Notes: a model not told the origin generated them from the letters alone. DNA of 64,000 nt from Atriophallophorus winterbourni (GCA_013407085.1 JACCGJ010000639.1:1-64000); one strand, 5' to 3'. Counted from the stretch's first letter, positions 22,088-34,735 are shown. Numbers and translations: made by a program.

Positions 22088-24905
22088 TTGTTACATGCTA
22101 AAAGCTCAATAAAGTGTCTCTATACGAGTGCCCAAAGTTTGTTTAATAAATTGGCTGAACTAACCGAGCTGTGCAAACGATACTCACCAGACCTCTTTGC
22201 TGTGACTGAAACCTGGTTTCAATCTTGTATGAATGGAAGGGAACTGTCGATCTCAAATATGATATTATTACGGAACCATCGTCCACGAAAAGGTGGTGGT
22301 GTGGCTTTATACTTTAACGAACGTCTTCAGTGAATGAAAATTCACGATCCTAACCTCGAATCAGAAGATACCCTCTGGTGTAGCCTTACACAGGAGTCAC
22401 AGGAGTACTGCATCATTGGTATAATATATCGCCCTCCATCTTCGACGGATGCTCAAAACGACAGGTTATTAGAGGCTCTAAAATATGCCGGAGAGATGCA
22501 AAGCTCCTAATTACTGGTCATGGGGGACTTCAACCTTCCTCATCTTTTTAACAGATCAGATCATCCTCTACACACAACTGATCATGAATTCCGTGAGCTG
22601 ATCGACATGATTTCACTGCATAACCATGTGTCCGACTTTACTCACAAAAGAGGATCAGAGTTACCGTCCGTTTTAGATTTAATCCTTACTTCCGAGGCAA
22701 CAGCAGTTGAAGGTTTTGACTACATTGCCCCTCTCGGTCGAAGTGATCATCTTGTGTTAGGTTTTGAATTTGTATGCAGCGCTAGACGAGTATGTGAGTC
22801 CGCGAAACTATTCAAAAGGATCGACTACGTGAGTTTACGTGACGCGCTTGGCTTAGTAAATTGGCGAGTGCTTGATTATCACAACACGGAAACACATTGC
22901 ACCGCAATCACAGAAAGACTTCAGTCGAACATATATCAAAATTCGCGATTTGTTAATGAACGAAGGTTAAGTGACTTTCGCTTTAAGCTTCGTTGTCGCA
23001 CGAAAAAATGGATCGGGCAAAGGAAATCTGCTTGGTTTCAACACAGAAATACCAAGACTGATGCGTCGTGGCAACAATTTTGCGGAATTCGCAACAAAGT
23101 AAACACTCTCATCAAAGAAGACAAGCAAAATTTCCATCGCTTTCTATCTTGGAAAATGGAAGGAAATCCTAAATTGCTTTATCGGATTGTCAATGCTCGA
23201 TCGAGCGTGAAACCAGGGGTGTTTCCTGTTCTTACTGACGATGGCTTAACAGTCTCAGCAAAGGAAACAGCTGATGCTCTCGCTCAATTTTATGCTAAAG
23301 TATTTAGTCCGTTAGCGATTCGATCGACTGAAGAATTACCGCCATCAACAGTGACGCAACAGCTGACTGAGATCGAGATAAATCCAGTGATTATACAACG
23401 ACATTTGTGTCGAATGAACCCTAGGAAATCCCCTGGAGCGGATGGGATCACTCCGACTATACTAAAATCCTGTGACCAGCAGCTGTGTGAACCTTTGTGT
23501 GAATTGTTTAAACATTCTCTAATTGAAGGAGTGGTGCCAACAGAGTGGAAGACAGGGGTAATTTCACCTATCTACAAAGGCGGTAGACGTTCAGATCCGG
23601 CAAACTACCGTCCTGTCACCCTACTTCCTGTGATATCCAAAGTTCTAGAGCGTATAGTGACAGAAAATATAGTTCATCACGTGGAATCACAAAATATGCT
23701 ATCTGTAGCGCAGCATGGTTTTCGTAAATCTCGCTCATGCTTGACAAACCTGTTGACGGTTTTAAATGACTGGACCCAAGCGGTTGACGAAGGAGCTAGC
23801 ATCCACGCTTGTTATCTGGACATGTCTAAAGCTTGCGATCGAGTTGATCACTTTCGACTATTACAAAAGCTGAAGCAGATGGGTATCAGCGGACAGCTAC
23901 TCATATGGCTTGAAAGTTACCTCAGTGGGCGTAAGGCGATCGTTCGAATCAACGGGGTACTATTACAGGCTATTGATGCCTCTAGTGGCGTACCGCAAGG
24001 TTCAGTCCTCAGGCCAGTACTTTTCTTGGCTCACATCAACGACCTACCAGAGACGCTCGCATGCAAGGTGATTCTTTTTGCTGATGACATTAAACTTTGG
24101 ACCCGGATAAAAACAATTGCGGACTGTGTACAGCTGCAACGTGATCTAGATGCTCTACACGAATGGTCGGTACGGAATAATTTGCCATTCAATATCCAAA
24201 AATGCAAGGTTTTGCAAATTGGTAAGCCATTCCAGTACCAATAACACTTTGGGAAAATGATTTTGAGCTGGACCGAATCGGAAAGGGATCTTGGAGTCTG
24301 GATATGCGGCAGCCTGAAGAACAGCCTGCATTGTGAGGTTATCTACAAGCGTGCTTCCAAGCTTCTAGGTATGCTGCGACGGATTTTCAGAACCTTCTCG
24401 CCAGGAACGTTGCCCACCATCATGAACGCCTATATAATTCCAACCATGGAACATGCATCACAAGCTTGGACTCCGTGGTTAAAAAGGATATAATATTGCT
24501 TGACAAAATATACCATCGCGCAACCAAACTCGTAAGAGGTTTCCGGAAACTAACGTACGAGGAACGATTGCAAAACTGAGGCTCCCCACTCCCCTTCAAA
24601 GAAGCCTTCGAAGCGGTGATACTAACATATAAAATATTAAATACCCCACATCATCCCTGAAAACATTTATTCGAATACCGTGAGTCACGTCATACACGCA
24701 GCCACTCAGCGACACTGCAAATTCCCCACTCCCGTATCAGCTGTCGCCGGTACGTGTCTGTTTCCTTTGGAATTCCCTCCCCGAAACTCTTGTCATCTCT
24801 CCCAGCATCGGAACGTTTATTCGAAATTTGGATACTTATATGTTGCATGACGATTTGACGACACCTGCATATTGACTCATGGTAACTATACAACTTGACT
24901 ATACT
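22088..24905 (+). pseudogene. CR1 ORF2 endonuclease-reverse transcriptase (copy F)
   Basis: Endonuclease: LYTSAQSLFNKL, LFAVTETWFQ, GGGVALYF, then after stops at 22332 and 22507 VMGDFNLP and PLGRSDHLVL. RT in the 574-codon frame 22520-24244: KSPGADGITPTIL, VPTEWKTGVISPIYKGG, NYRPVTLLPVISKVLERI, CYLDMSKACDRVDH, SSGVPQGSVLRPVLF and the catalytic FADDIKLW at about 24076-24099. 24257-24493 holds the thumb (SERDLGVWI, MEHASQAWTPWLKR). Stops at 24243 and 24490 and shifts to 24905 end it. This is the longest surviving ORF2 in the window. Confidence 0.85.
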
Positions 24906-25014
24906 TGACATTACATGTTTATTTTATACCTATTTCCTGAACGTATATTTACTATGATATGGTAATTGTGAAGCTATGTGCTTTTTGTGAACATAAATTC
25001 TTGAATCTTGAATA

Positions 25015-25190
25015 TTGAGTGTAAATATGTAAACCATTTGAATACATTATTCACGTCGCTCATGTGTTCTGTTTTGGGACAAGTCTTTCGTGTGTAATGG
25101 TTTTGGTTCTGTATCTCTTGTCACGTAGGGAAGTGTGTTGCGGTTTATTGGGTAGAATAATCACAAACCTTCGCTGGATCAACCGCTACA
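25015..25190 (+). repeat. Gypsy 3' LTR, right piece
   Basis: Matches 16685-16875 of the 5' LTR and ends at the same CTACA. It resumes directly after the CR1 tail at 25014. Confidence 0.75.
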
Positions 25191-28100
25191 CTATTTTAAT
25201 CAAGTATAAAGTTTGGAAACTTTGTTAAAGTTACAATGACGTTTGAAGATGGCAAGACTTAACGCGATGAAATAAGCCGATATTGCACCGGTTTCGATTT
25301 TTTTCGAGTTTCAGAATCTAAAACTGTAACATATTTTTAAAGAACACCTTTGGAAAGATTACTACAAAAAGATTTTAATGGTTCAAGTCTCAGATATCTT
25401 TCTCATAAAATAGTTAATATAAAATCAGAAGTTAGTGCATCACTGGTCAAGAAACGTGTACTCCATAATATTTTAAGATTAAAGATTGAGAAAAGCACTG
25501 ATACTTATTAAATGTTTTGTGCTCAGTTGTTGCTGTGAAAGTATATTTTCAACATGGAAAGCAACTTCATACCCGGCTAAATTCGATCTTATTTCTTTTC
25601 CGGAGTTGGCATTGAAATTAAAAATTTAATAATAAAATAACGGTAATATCTTTCCGGGTAGGTAATTGAATAGGCGCATATTTATGACTCGAAGCTGAAT
25701 ATGAAAATGTTCTACATCCTGAATAAATTTTTAGTTGCAACGCAACTAGATGTGAGTGCAAAAACCAGATGTTAATTAAAGGTGAAGCAAGCGGTAATTT
25801 ATCTTGATTTCACTGTTACAGATAGTTTCAAAGAATCTGCTCAGTATGCGGGAATAAAAAATAAGCATCGTCTGTGTAGTTATGCTAAGGTCTCCGTCTA
25901 ACTTTATAAAACTTTCGACTAAGTTTCGACCTCGAAATTCAAAACAAACCTTTGCTCAATGCATTCTCATTTCTCCGGTCAAACAAAGAAATTTCGTCTA
26001 GGTGCATGATCTATTGATGGTTAATGAGCCTAAGCACTTGCATGGGTATGCTACAAGCATTTTCAAGTGTTTGCGAATATGGGAGTGGAATGGTTTTTAA
26101 GTCACGAATCCAGATAAAACAAAATAGTTTATCAAGTGGTTCTAAGGCTTACAAAATTAGTGAGTTCATGAGGATCAGCAAGCTACATATTACACTGGTC
26201 ATGCGATAAAATAGAGCGTGAAATATAGTATATGCTTCTGCGCAATAGTAAATTTGTCATATTGATGGCTATGACCTGACATTGCGGCACATCATAGTTG
26301 AATTTGCAAAGCAACAAGATCTCTTGGAGGAGGCTAAAAAACGTGCGTCAATGAGACGAAAGGTTGATAGCAATTCATGCGATCCACAAGATCCGTTTTT
26401 AGAAAAATATCCCAAAAATTAGAATAGTTCGACTATATCCGAAGAAAATTGGACCCAATTACAAATAAGATATTATTTAGATGCATCGTTTTAAAATGAA
26501 AAAAATAAAATCTTCATCGTCTGACTGGAAATACATAGTAAATTCTAGTTATCCCTCAGATGCCACTCTATTGATGCAAATATGCAAACGAACTTCAATA
26601 ATCCTGGAGTTCAGCTTAATGAAATACGGCAAATTTGCTTTAAGCGAATACCGCGTGTAGTATCAAGAATCAATTAAAACATCTCTTCCTGTGAAGATAA
26701 CAGCCAACACTAAAAGCTTGTGGCATTGAAGTAATACTGTTTGTTTTTATGGGAACCATATATCTGCTATCATGACCAATGAAATTTAGCGCTTTCATGC
26801 CAACAAAAATAAGACATTTTTGCATCTAGCAGCGGTATTATCATGATAAACCCGTAGAAATGAGGGCGCAGGATGTTCGAAAGCACAATATTATTTGAAT
26901 CTAGGATTGATTTGCATCCAGGATAATCTCGCCCAACAATTATACACCTTAATGAAGGCCTGCTACCATGTTTTGCAGCTTATTGTTTTGTCTTCCAAGG
27001 TAGTGGCCATACTTGCTCGCTCCACAGGTAAAGCTCATCCTAGAGGAAAGTACAGACTTAACAAATAGGGATTGACACTCCACGAAGAGATGGCTTATCT
27101 ATACTCGTTGAGAAGTTGCAAAATGATTTTCAGTTAATCTTTCAATTTAGAACGTCAAACGTCCGGTGACCCACGTGGTGACAACCCTAATTTACACCGT
27201 TTTGGATTACCAATCCCAATTCCTTCTTTCTTTTTCGGTAAACCACAATGCTCTGATTTATATCCAACAGCAATACAAGATCGAAAAAAATTGGAGAAAG
27301 TAAAAAATAATATTTAGTGGTAAAGCTGCGAAGATTCTAAAGAATTACCATAAGTCTCTATTCCTTACAGGATTATATAACAATTCCCCCCCATATTTTT
27401 CTACATCGTATAACTCTCAGTATAAACCTAGAAGAGGTAACGCCGTAGAATCAGTTACCACTACAACTTCATATCTATGTGTTTAGACGCGTGTGGTTAA
27501 ACAGGTTCGTCTCACCAAACTTATCTTACAGTGGCATACAATCGCTACTGGTTCATCATGGTATTTGTTCTAATTTAATAGAGTATCCAGTTAGTAGTAA
27601 GTAGGCTAAAGTTTTTTTCTTTTCCTGTCTCTCATTATTTAGAAGTCGAAGCCACATAAATATCTAGAGGAAAACACATTCTCGATTTTACCATCTAGTT
27701 TTATTGGTTTTACCGAGAGTTCAAGTGTTGATATATCTAGACAATAACACTCAATTAAAATGTTTCATATTCAGTATCAGGTAATCAAATCTTTTAATTT
27801 AACTCGAAGTTGAGTTCACGCGTAGTCGTTATACCGACGATAAAGAAACCATGCCTAATAAAAACAATTTCACCTTGGGAAACAAACAAATTACACCACA
27901 ATAAACCCGATATAAGAATCACACAGGATTTTAATCTGTGTAATCTTATCGATTGACCAGCTTATTTCATGTATTTTCTCATCAGTTTATGGCAAGGTAT
28001 GATGACGATTTTGCGATTTATAAATGCTGCTTCTAAATGAAATCATTGTGTGTAAATAATTGTAAAATTCCTATCCTAACAGATGAACGATTTCACTATT

Positions 28101-28690
28101 CTGAGTGGGACATTATAAACAATGTATGTTTGATCCACGACAACTTTTATTCTTCCACACCAAAGCGCGATCAACTAAAAATAAATTCTGCTAATTTTTA
28201 TATGTAGAACGTATCTGAGTAATGTATCGAAAATGTGTTCTCTGTGCGACCTTTCAAAATTAATCAAAATCTAATTTGATGTTGTGTCAATTTTCATTAA
28301 TCGAACGATTAATTCGACAGGATAAAGATACGTGTAGATGTTCAGATGTGGACATTTTTCTGGTGACTTGCTTAAACTAATGTTCATCAATTTAATGTTT
28401 CTTTAGACCGATTATCAAAAAATGTTTTTATATTACGAAAAAATTATTGCTGATCAGTCTATATTTTCTTCATTGTATTTGTCATTAGAAATGGTTTATT
28501 AGTTTGCAATTTAAACATTGTGCATCCGCTACCGGAATCCACGAATAAATATTGAAAATGGAATTATAAATAACAACATTGTAAAACACTTCGTTTATCA
28601 TGTTTACTCAATGGGAAACCTATTGATTAGAATTCGAAAAATACCGAAATTCATAATTGTTACTTTGCCGATTATGCAACTTTACCAATA
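25191..28690. other. AT-rich intergenic stretch
   Basis: No known family was recognised in these 3.5 kb. One short plus frame at about 26264-26419 reads protein-like (TLRHIIVEFAKQQDLLEEAK, then a basic and Pro/Asp stretch). It is closed upstream by a stop with no usable splice acceptor behind it, so it is not called a gene. Confidence 0.35.
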
Positions 28691-28694
28691 CGAG

Positions 28695-28920
28695 TGTTGC
28701 ATCCATCAATCCAACATGTAGTGGACTCTCCTTGCCTGGCGATATTCAAAGCGCAATTAAATTTATATACGCAAACGAACACCAATCGCGAGCCATACAT
28801 TTACTATACTCTTTTCGTTATATACTATAATTTTTTCACATTTATATTCGTATTGTAATCCTGTGGTCTTGTAAAGTATTAACTTTTTTAACCATAAATC
28901 CTTGAGTTCTTGAATAATTG
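28695..28920 (+). mobile_element. CR1 3' end fragment (copy M)
   Basis: The plus strand reads VVDSPCLAIFKAQLNLY near 28720-28770, the CR1 C-terminus. The UTR follows, and a tail near 28890-28915 (CCTTGAGTTCTTGAATAATTG) resembles the tail of copy F. Confidence 0.5.
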
Positions 28921-29345
28921 TTGCTTGATTCAATATAGTACATTTACTGCATAAAATGTTTGATTAATTAATTGTTATTATGTATATGGCCATCGTCAGA
29001 TGGAGAAAATAAATTATTTCAAATTCGCAGTGAACTGATGGCAAAGTGGTACACAAATTTAGATTTAAAGCAACTTTTTTTTCGTTCTTGAAAAGCAGAA
29101 TCACCACATCCGTCCTAGTTATAAGCCTCAGACGCTGATGAAAATCAAAGCATTGTGTTGGTTACATCCACAGCAGTTAAACTCGACAAATTATTGATGT
29201 TCGTCGTCGTCAAGTAGAGACAGAAAGTTTTCATTCTGTGAGTCTTGAAACAGAGGTAAAATTAGTAACCTAAAGTTATACACCTAAGTTAATGTAAATA
29301 AATGTTATTAAGCCATTAGCATTTGCATACCGATTATATATCAGA

Positions 29346-29360
29346 TATAATGATATATAG

Positions 29361-29398
<38 letters not shown>
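29346..29398. repeat. (AT)n microsatellite
   Basis: An almost pure TA dinucleotide run ends just before the hammerhead-bearing repeat at 29438. Confidence 0.85.
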
Positions 29399-29399
<1 letters not shown>

Positions 29400-29437
29400 A
29401 AAGTTAGAACCCTTTACCACCGTTTAATTTCACGGTT

Positions 29438-29550
29438 TCAATCGCATGCGGATCCTGATCCTACTGTCGCTACCTGATGAGTGCAAACAGCACGAAACCG
29501 GTCCTGGGGTGTGCGTGATAAAGATGCATGCAAATGAGCATTTTTGCCAT
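29438..29550 (+). repeat. Hammerhead repeat unit, subfamily 1, partial
   Basis: Clearly similar to 55895-56020 and, on the other strand, to 49600-49710. The shared words are CGCATGCGGATCCTGATCC, the ribozyme, and GCATGC(A/G)AATGAGC. The rest of the unit body is missing. Confidence 0.65.
29461..29514 (+). ncRNA. Hammerhead ribozyme, subfamily 1 copy (29.5 kb)
   Basis: Core CTGATGA lies at 29475-29481. Stem II is GTGC/GCAC (29482-29485 with 29491-29494) closed by AAACA, followed by GAAA at 29495-29498. Stem III plus cleavage triplet reads ACCGGTC (29498-29504), so predicted cleavage is after C29504. Stem I has two mismatches (CGCTAC against CTGGGG). The core is intact but activity is probably weakened. 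Flanking GCATGC words at about 29445 and 29525 can extend stem I. Confidence 0.7.
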
Positions 29551-29939
29551 TTTATTTTATTTTCCCGAAGCGCAGACAGTGAGCTTGTCTGCAAGTTCAA
29601 GGTTAATCAATACAAAAGTCTGAATGTGAGGAAACGATCCAAGTCACCTGGAGTATTAGCCCACTTGTGCTGTTGTAACATAATATTTTTTATTGCAGAA
29701 AAAAGGATTTGTACAGATAGGTTCCCATCCTGTTTGCTGACTACATTCTTATCAACTTTTTTATTCCAAATACTTTGACACAAAATGTTTTCATAAAAGA
29801 TTTCAAGCCTGTCTTATCAATTCTAAGATTTTTAGTTTTATGCTTTAGTTGATGACCAATTCATGTGAGGGGTGTAAACCTTTACATAATTAACAAACGA
29901 AAACTCCCAGTAAAAAGTTTTAGTAATAAATATGAACTA

Positions 29940-30296
29940 TGCACGATTCCGCCAAGGACGGTCCCAAGCCCGTCTGAGAAAGGAGGAGGGTTGGGCTCAG
30001 GGCTAGCAACCCTATCCCGTAAAACCTACATTGCTACGGAAACGATGACAACAAATCCGTGGTTCGGTCATGTCTGCAGGATGGATCCCAGTTCGCATAC
30101 GAAGGTAGCCATGCACTGGCATCCGCAAGGTAAACAAAAAAGGGGACGGTCCAAGGAAACTTGGCGCAGAACGTTGGAACGCGAACTACATGCACAAGGA
30201 TTCACGGTGCAGACGGCAACGGAAGCAGCGACAGACCGGAGCCACTGGCGTGAAGTTGTCTTCGCCTCATGTGCCACCCGGCACGGAGAGGACTGA
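29940..30296 (+). mobile_element. RTE/SR2-like retrotransposon 3' end
   Basis: The plus frame reads WFGHVCRMD, HPQGKQKRGRSKETWRRTLE, then ATDRSHWREVVFASCATRHGED, the C-terminal tail typical of SR2-like RTE RTs. Only the last ~110 codons remain. The GC content is well above the flanks. The preceding 100 bp reads across stops and may be RT remnant. Confidence 0.6.
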
Positions 30297-30309
30297 ATGC
30301 ACGATTCTG

Positions 30310-31200
30310 CATACTTGTCAGAAAATGAGCCAATATCAATGAGAGAGAAATTCCAATTGCTCAATATTTACATTTGAAAAATTAAACTCAAAACTTTGAG
30401 AGATAAAAAAACTTTTGTTCAATACAGGTTTACACAAAATGCTGGTATGTTCCACTGAAATATCTCTGAAATTTTCATCCCAATATTCTGCCGAAATTAA
30501 TTGTTTCCCGGTTAAAATCACCCACACAACACAAACGAAATCACTTGCTTTAATATAATCTCTGTTGCACACACACCAAAGCAATATTCATGAAACTGCA
30601 GGACTCTACTTGCACGAACGATGAGTTAATTGCTTCCGGACGCTTGATAAACTCATTTCCAGTGACTAATCCTTGATAACCGCGAAACAGTATTTACTTC
30701 ATATTTCAATTAACATTCCACGAAAGTCCGCATTCGATTCCCATAAAATTCCCCGTTGTGATTAAGACTCTGTGAAAAAGTTTGAATAATAATTGTGTTT
30801 ATACTAATTGCGACAAGCCGTTCGGGAACATTTTTGTTCTGTTTTATTTCTGTCTCATTTTGACGGAACATGTAAACGGAAGCATCCTTGCGTTGTTTTA
30901 ATGAAGCAAACAAAAATTTTCATGCAAAAATTTGTTAGCAGTAATGAGTTTAGAACCACTGGAAGAATAAATAAAAATTCACTGTGGAAACGAACCATAC
31001 ACAAAGTGATAATTGAATTATATGTGGGCATAATTTCTAAAAAGTTTTATTTTCACTCCCAAATATCGCATTCTTTCATAAATTAAATTTTAGTATCTGG
31101 AAGATATGCTGTCATAACGTCCTCTACCTATTTTAGTAGAATGAGAATCCAACCTCAAATGCGTATGAATGTTTGTAGTTCAGAGGAAATAAAGCTAAAG
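30310..31200. other. No gene seen
   Basis: AT-rich DNA. The short frames (82-98 residues) on both strands show no domain. Confidence 0.3.
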
Positions 31201-31214
31201 TTGACTACTCAATT

Positions 31215-31390
31215 TTAGCTGATATATATATATAAAGCGATTTGAGTGTAATCAGCAAATTTGTTAGACAAGAGTGATTTCTGCCAAATCCTTGTTGGGG
31301 AACGGTCAAAACTTCGTTCTTTCCCAGATGTCGTACTATCAAAGAATGAGAACACTTAGTACAAGACAAAAAAAACTTGAAAAGCATGTC
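31215..31390 (-). pseudogene. CR1 RT fragment
   Basis: The minus strand reads LIVRHLGKNEVLTVPQQGF then RNHSCLTNLLITL, equivalent to the LSVAQHGFRKSRSCLTNLLTVL block of the copy at 23.7 kb. Only about 150 bp survives, without tail or flanking RT. Confidence 0.6.
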
Positions 31391-31394
31391 GCCT

Positions 31395-32045
31395 CCCTAG
31401 CTGGGAAAATCTTATATAAAGTGAACGTAACATTTTTTTGTCAAAATTAACATATTTCGGTGGATTTTTGCCCACTAGTGGTAAACAAGTGATAATAGAT
31501 TGAACAAGTTTTAAAGAATCACCTTAGAATTAATGGCGATTTCCGCAGTATTATTTCAAGATAGGTTTAAATCATATCGCAATTAGTGCAAAAATATCGG
31601 CGATAAACAGAGATTTTATGTGCATGTTGTGTTAGATAATTAATAGTAAAAATATGCAAACTCATTTGTGTGGATTATTGCTCTGTTACGTACAGTCTAT
31701 AAACTATTTGAAACGGAAGATGGGTCCAACCCACAAAAATTATCACATTAGACCAATTACTATTTTCATCGAAATGTATAAAAAGGGTCATCATCCCATT
31801 CAAAATGCTTCTAGGTTTTACCATGTTTGGGCGTAGAATTTCTAATATAAACGTGCATATTGTCTTGTTAGTGATCGAGCGTCATTTGTCAATTCAATGT
31901 AACTAATACGAAGAATGAGCATTTTCACAAATGCAACCAACTGGAAACTTTTTAAAAATTTTCCAAATATGAAGCTCAGTGTATTGACATAATTCGTGCA
32001 AAATTTACCGCGCATTCTGTTTAAACATCCTGCAAAACTTTTGTC
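31395..32045. other. No gene seen
   Basis: AT-rich DNA between a CR1 scrap and the candidate exon at 32052. Confidence 0.3.
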
Positions 32046-32051
32046 TTGTAG

Positions 32052-32222
32052 TCCGATATATTCTCGGCAAAATTGAAACGGTGTCCGCCCACGTTAGAAA
32101 GCTCCGGAATTGTTTATCTTTCTCAGTGCATTGGATGGCAGGGCAGACGGAAGGCGTTATTGGAGTGTACCAGCTTTGAAGAGTTTGTATTTCGGCAGAA
32201 AAAATTGACGCGCGCAAATTAA
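32052..32222 (+). CDS. Candidate terminal exon, unknown gene
   Basis: The frame opens directly after a pyrimidine-containing acceptor (TTTTGTCTTGTAG) and runs 56 codons to TAA: KLKRCPPTLESSGIVYLSQ, then a Trp/Cys-containing stretch ending QKKLTRAN. GC content and codon use are higher than the surrounding DNA. No family is recognised and no upstream partner exon was found. A minus-strand frame overlaps (32217-32005), so strand is not certain. Confidence 0.3.
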   Translation, partial: SDIFSAKLKRCPPTLESSGIVYLSQCIGWQGRRKALLECTSFEEFVFRQKKLTRAN

Positions 32223-32229
32223 GCTTCGT

Positions 32230-33845
32230 AAAAAATCAAACGGAAAGCGCATTGCAAATAATATTCGTTCTATGTTCCGCTTTAACTCTGATACATATTA
32301 TTTCTCTAAACAGAAACTTTCATAGTTTCGGAACACTCAAACCACCACACCGAATACACAGAAAAATTTTCATCGAGTGAATGTATTCAGTTTAATTTAA
32401 GAGACCCACAGTTACAACTAATTTAGTTCATGTCACTGGTATGAATACATTTTGTATTTTATAATACAAATGCGACTGCCAGTTGATTGTGTAAGTTTCG
32501 AACGAGTAACAATTTTTTAATCATCTTTTATCAGTAATAATTGTTGAATATCAAGGATAATGACAACTTCGATCTGACCTACCATTATACAAATTCGGTT
32601 AGGAAATGACTAGCGCACGAACTTAAGCGATTCATCAAAATATATCCTGTACAAGCAAGCCAAAGTCGGAAATGGCTGTATATGTCGATCAAGGATATAC
32701 GAAACAATCGTTTCTTTATTGATTACAACACCCCACACATTTACTCAAATACGATACATTGATTTTTTTACCAGTCGAATCGATACAGCATTCTTTACCG
32801 GCATTAATTTCCACTGTCTAGAGACCGAGCTAGGTACCGTAATATTGTAGACATACAACTCTTTATTTCAACAGAATAGACTTGAATCATTATACAATGG
32901 TCAATAGCCGACAGAAGCAGGACATTTACATCCAGTTCTGGGGGATTTGCGCTCAGTGTATAAGCGAGGTACACAAAAAACTACTCAGCTGATGCCCGTC
33001 AAAGTCTTTATGTATGATTAAACAAACCTTGTAGACCTCTTAGGGCATAACTCTTCTAAATGTTAGAGTTAATAGACTGTCCCTAATAATGTCTCGAATC
33101 ATCAAGTCTCTTCATTCTGGCATAAAATGTGTAGACCACATCAACTGTTTAACTCGAATCGCTTTTAAAATATCCCAAGGCCCAAAACGAAGTCGTGTCT
33201 GTCATCGTCTTGTTCGCTATTTTCTATGTTTTACTGTAGTAGCTTTCGAGATAATACGTGCGACGACAATTTCTTATCCAAAGTGATTGAGAACACAAAC
33301 CAAGTGCTGGCATCCCTTCAATGTTGTTTGCTGACTATTAGGCCGTGATCTCACACTCTTGGGAGGATCTTCAAATACGTATTGCCCGCTATTGTCTGTA
33401 TACAAAGAATTTCAATTAGCAATCAAAATGTACAAGAAAGAGTGCATGATTCTAAGTCATAAATTTTAAGCACTGGCATCTGGGACCAAGTTGAACTATT
33501 ACGAAAATGAACTGAAATGATACTGATTTAAATACAGGAATTTAAAAATACAAAAATCATTAGGTTTCGGTTAAAATTCGATGTCGCGGGTGAAACCAAG
33601 TTGACGAAGATTCTGACTTACAAGTGAAGCATCACCACACAAAAGATTTATTTAACGTTGATTCTGGTTAAAATGCACAAAGTTCAATTTGATTCCTGTG
33701 AAAATTTTGAGTGAGATAATAACCCAAAATATATCCACAATTGAATTGGTATTCTTTTGATTGATCCAAGACCAGTTACATGCAACGGAAATCTTTTATT
33801 ACAAACGTTACGCTCATATTTCACATGCTTTGAATTAGTGACATA
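32230..33845. other. No gene seen
   Basis: AT-rich intergenic or intronic DNA; the short frames look random. Confidence 0.3.
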
Positions 33846-33847
33846 AT

Positions 33848-33888
33848 GATATATATATATATATATATATATAAATATATATATATAC
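33848..33888. repeat. (AT)n microsatellite
   Basis: TA dinucleotide run with two interruptions. Confidence 0.85.
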
Positions 33889-34033
33889 GCGGATGAAGGC
33901 GCTACAAGATTACCGTTCTTACCGCAACGTTTGATATCCTGCAAACTGCTTAGAAAAGTTTCAGATGTTAACATTTTTAGCTCTTTAACCATTCACGAAG
34001 AGAAAATGGCTGAATAACTAATATTGGCTAATA

Positions 34034-34070
34034 TAAGTGCGGGGGGTGTGAGCAACAAATTACTTTGGTT
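34034..34070 (+). repeat. Hammerhead repeat unit, short fragment
   Basis: AAGTGCGGGGGGTGTGAGCAAC and the following TTACTTTGGTT match the post-ribozyme part of subfamily 2 units (36100-36125, 59500-59530). No ribozyme is present. Confidence 0.5.
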
Positions 34071-34685
34071 AACTAATATTACTGTTGATCAAACTAAGTG
34101 ATACCTAACACATGCTGCGACTGATTTCTCTCAACTATTTGGTAATGATCTTCTTGTTTAATAATTATTGAAAAACGTTTTGCTTGACACGAGCCAAAAG
34201 CTGCGGAGTTTAATTTCCATTTAATCAATCATTATCTCGAGCCCAAACCCGATCATTCACTTGCCACAAGTAATTTTCTCAAATTTGTTGTATTGATGAA
34301 AGCAAGTTAAATTGTTTTTGAAGAAAACTATTTATTTGAAATCTCATTGGGAATTTCATTCACAACGTGAATGCAAAATGGATTATTTATTGATGCAGAA
34401 ATTTCATTTTCCCAGAAATGAAATGTGTAGTGTGGAACGTCTATTTTTAAAAGATTGCAAGGAATTAGGTCAGCTAAACAGAACGAAGCAATTAACTTTG
34501 TGTCGATCGTCGCCTTTTTTGAAAGCATATTGGCGAAATTGAAAGCGAAACGGTGGTTTGTTCGACTGTAAATCTATTTTCTGGCCTAGTTTGCTTCCTA
34601 GTTCCCTGAATTCATTCAATTCTCACTGATATTAATTTTAATAAAAAAAATGAATTTTGGAATAATGAAGCATTTATAACAGATG

Positions 34686-34735
34686 ATTCAAGATTTAAGA
34701 TTCAAGAATTCATGGTATAAAAAAGTGGTCAGGTA
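34686..34735 (-). repeat. CR1 tail fragment
   Basis: On the minus strand it reads ATGAATTCTTGAATC, followed by a second imperfect copy, matching the octamer tail of copy F. No coding part is attached. Confidence 0.4.

Larger units (their letters stand above)
20937..25014 (+). mobile_element. CR1-like non-LTR retrotransposon (copy F), near full length, nested in the Gypsy LTR
   Basis: It lies in the same orientation as the Gypsy element and splits its 3' LTR. It carries ORF1 (open from 20942), ORF2 with endonuclease and RT, a C-terminus near 24900 and a 3' UTR. The UTR ends in ATTCTTGAATCTTGAATATT, a CR1-style octamer tail; 28.9 kb and 34.7 kb carry related tails. ORF2 has four in-frame stops. 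It is younger than the Gypsy copy. Confidence 0.8.
16608..25190 (+). mobile_element. Gypsy LTR retrotransposon (CsRn1-like) with a CR1 element nested in its 3' LTR
   Basis: The order is 5' LTR (16608-16875), gag, protease, RT, RNase H, integrase and a GPY-like end, a purine tract (20853-20862), then a 3' LTR in two pieces (20863-20936 and 25015-25190). The internal order PR-RT-RH-IN is that of Gypsy. Without the insert the element is about 4.5 kb. Domain wording (FEHILELGTIRPFKSLWASPLHMV; HVHLDIV in integrase) is closest to CsRn1-type elements of flukes. All ORFs are broken, so it is an old copy. Confidence 0.8.

Noticed and set aside
24690..24911. Minus-strand ORF at the CR1 copy F 3' end
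   Set aside because: The plus strand here is the CR1 C-terminus; the minus frame is a shadow.
28985..29010. CTGACGATGGC on the minus strand, like half a hammerhead
   Set aside because: The GAAA half and body are absent; too short to support a copy.
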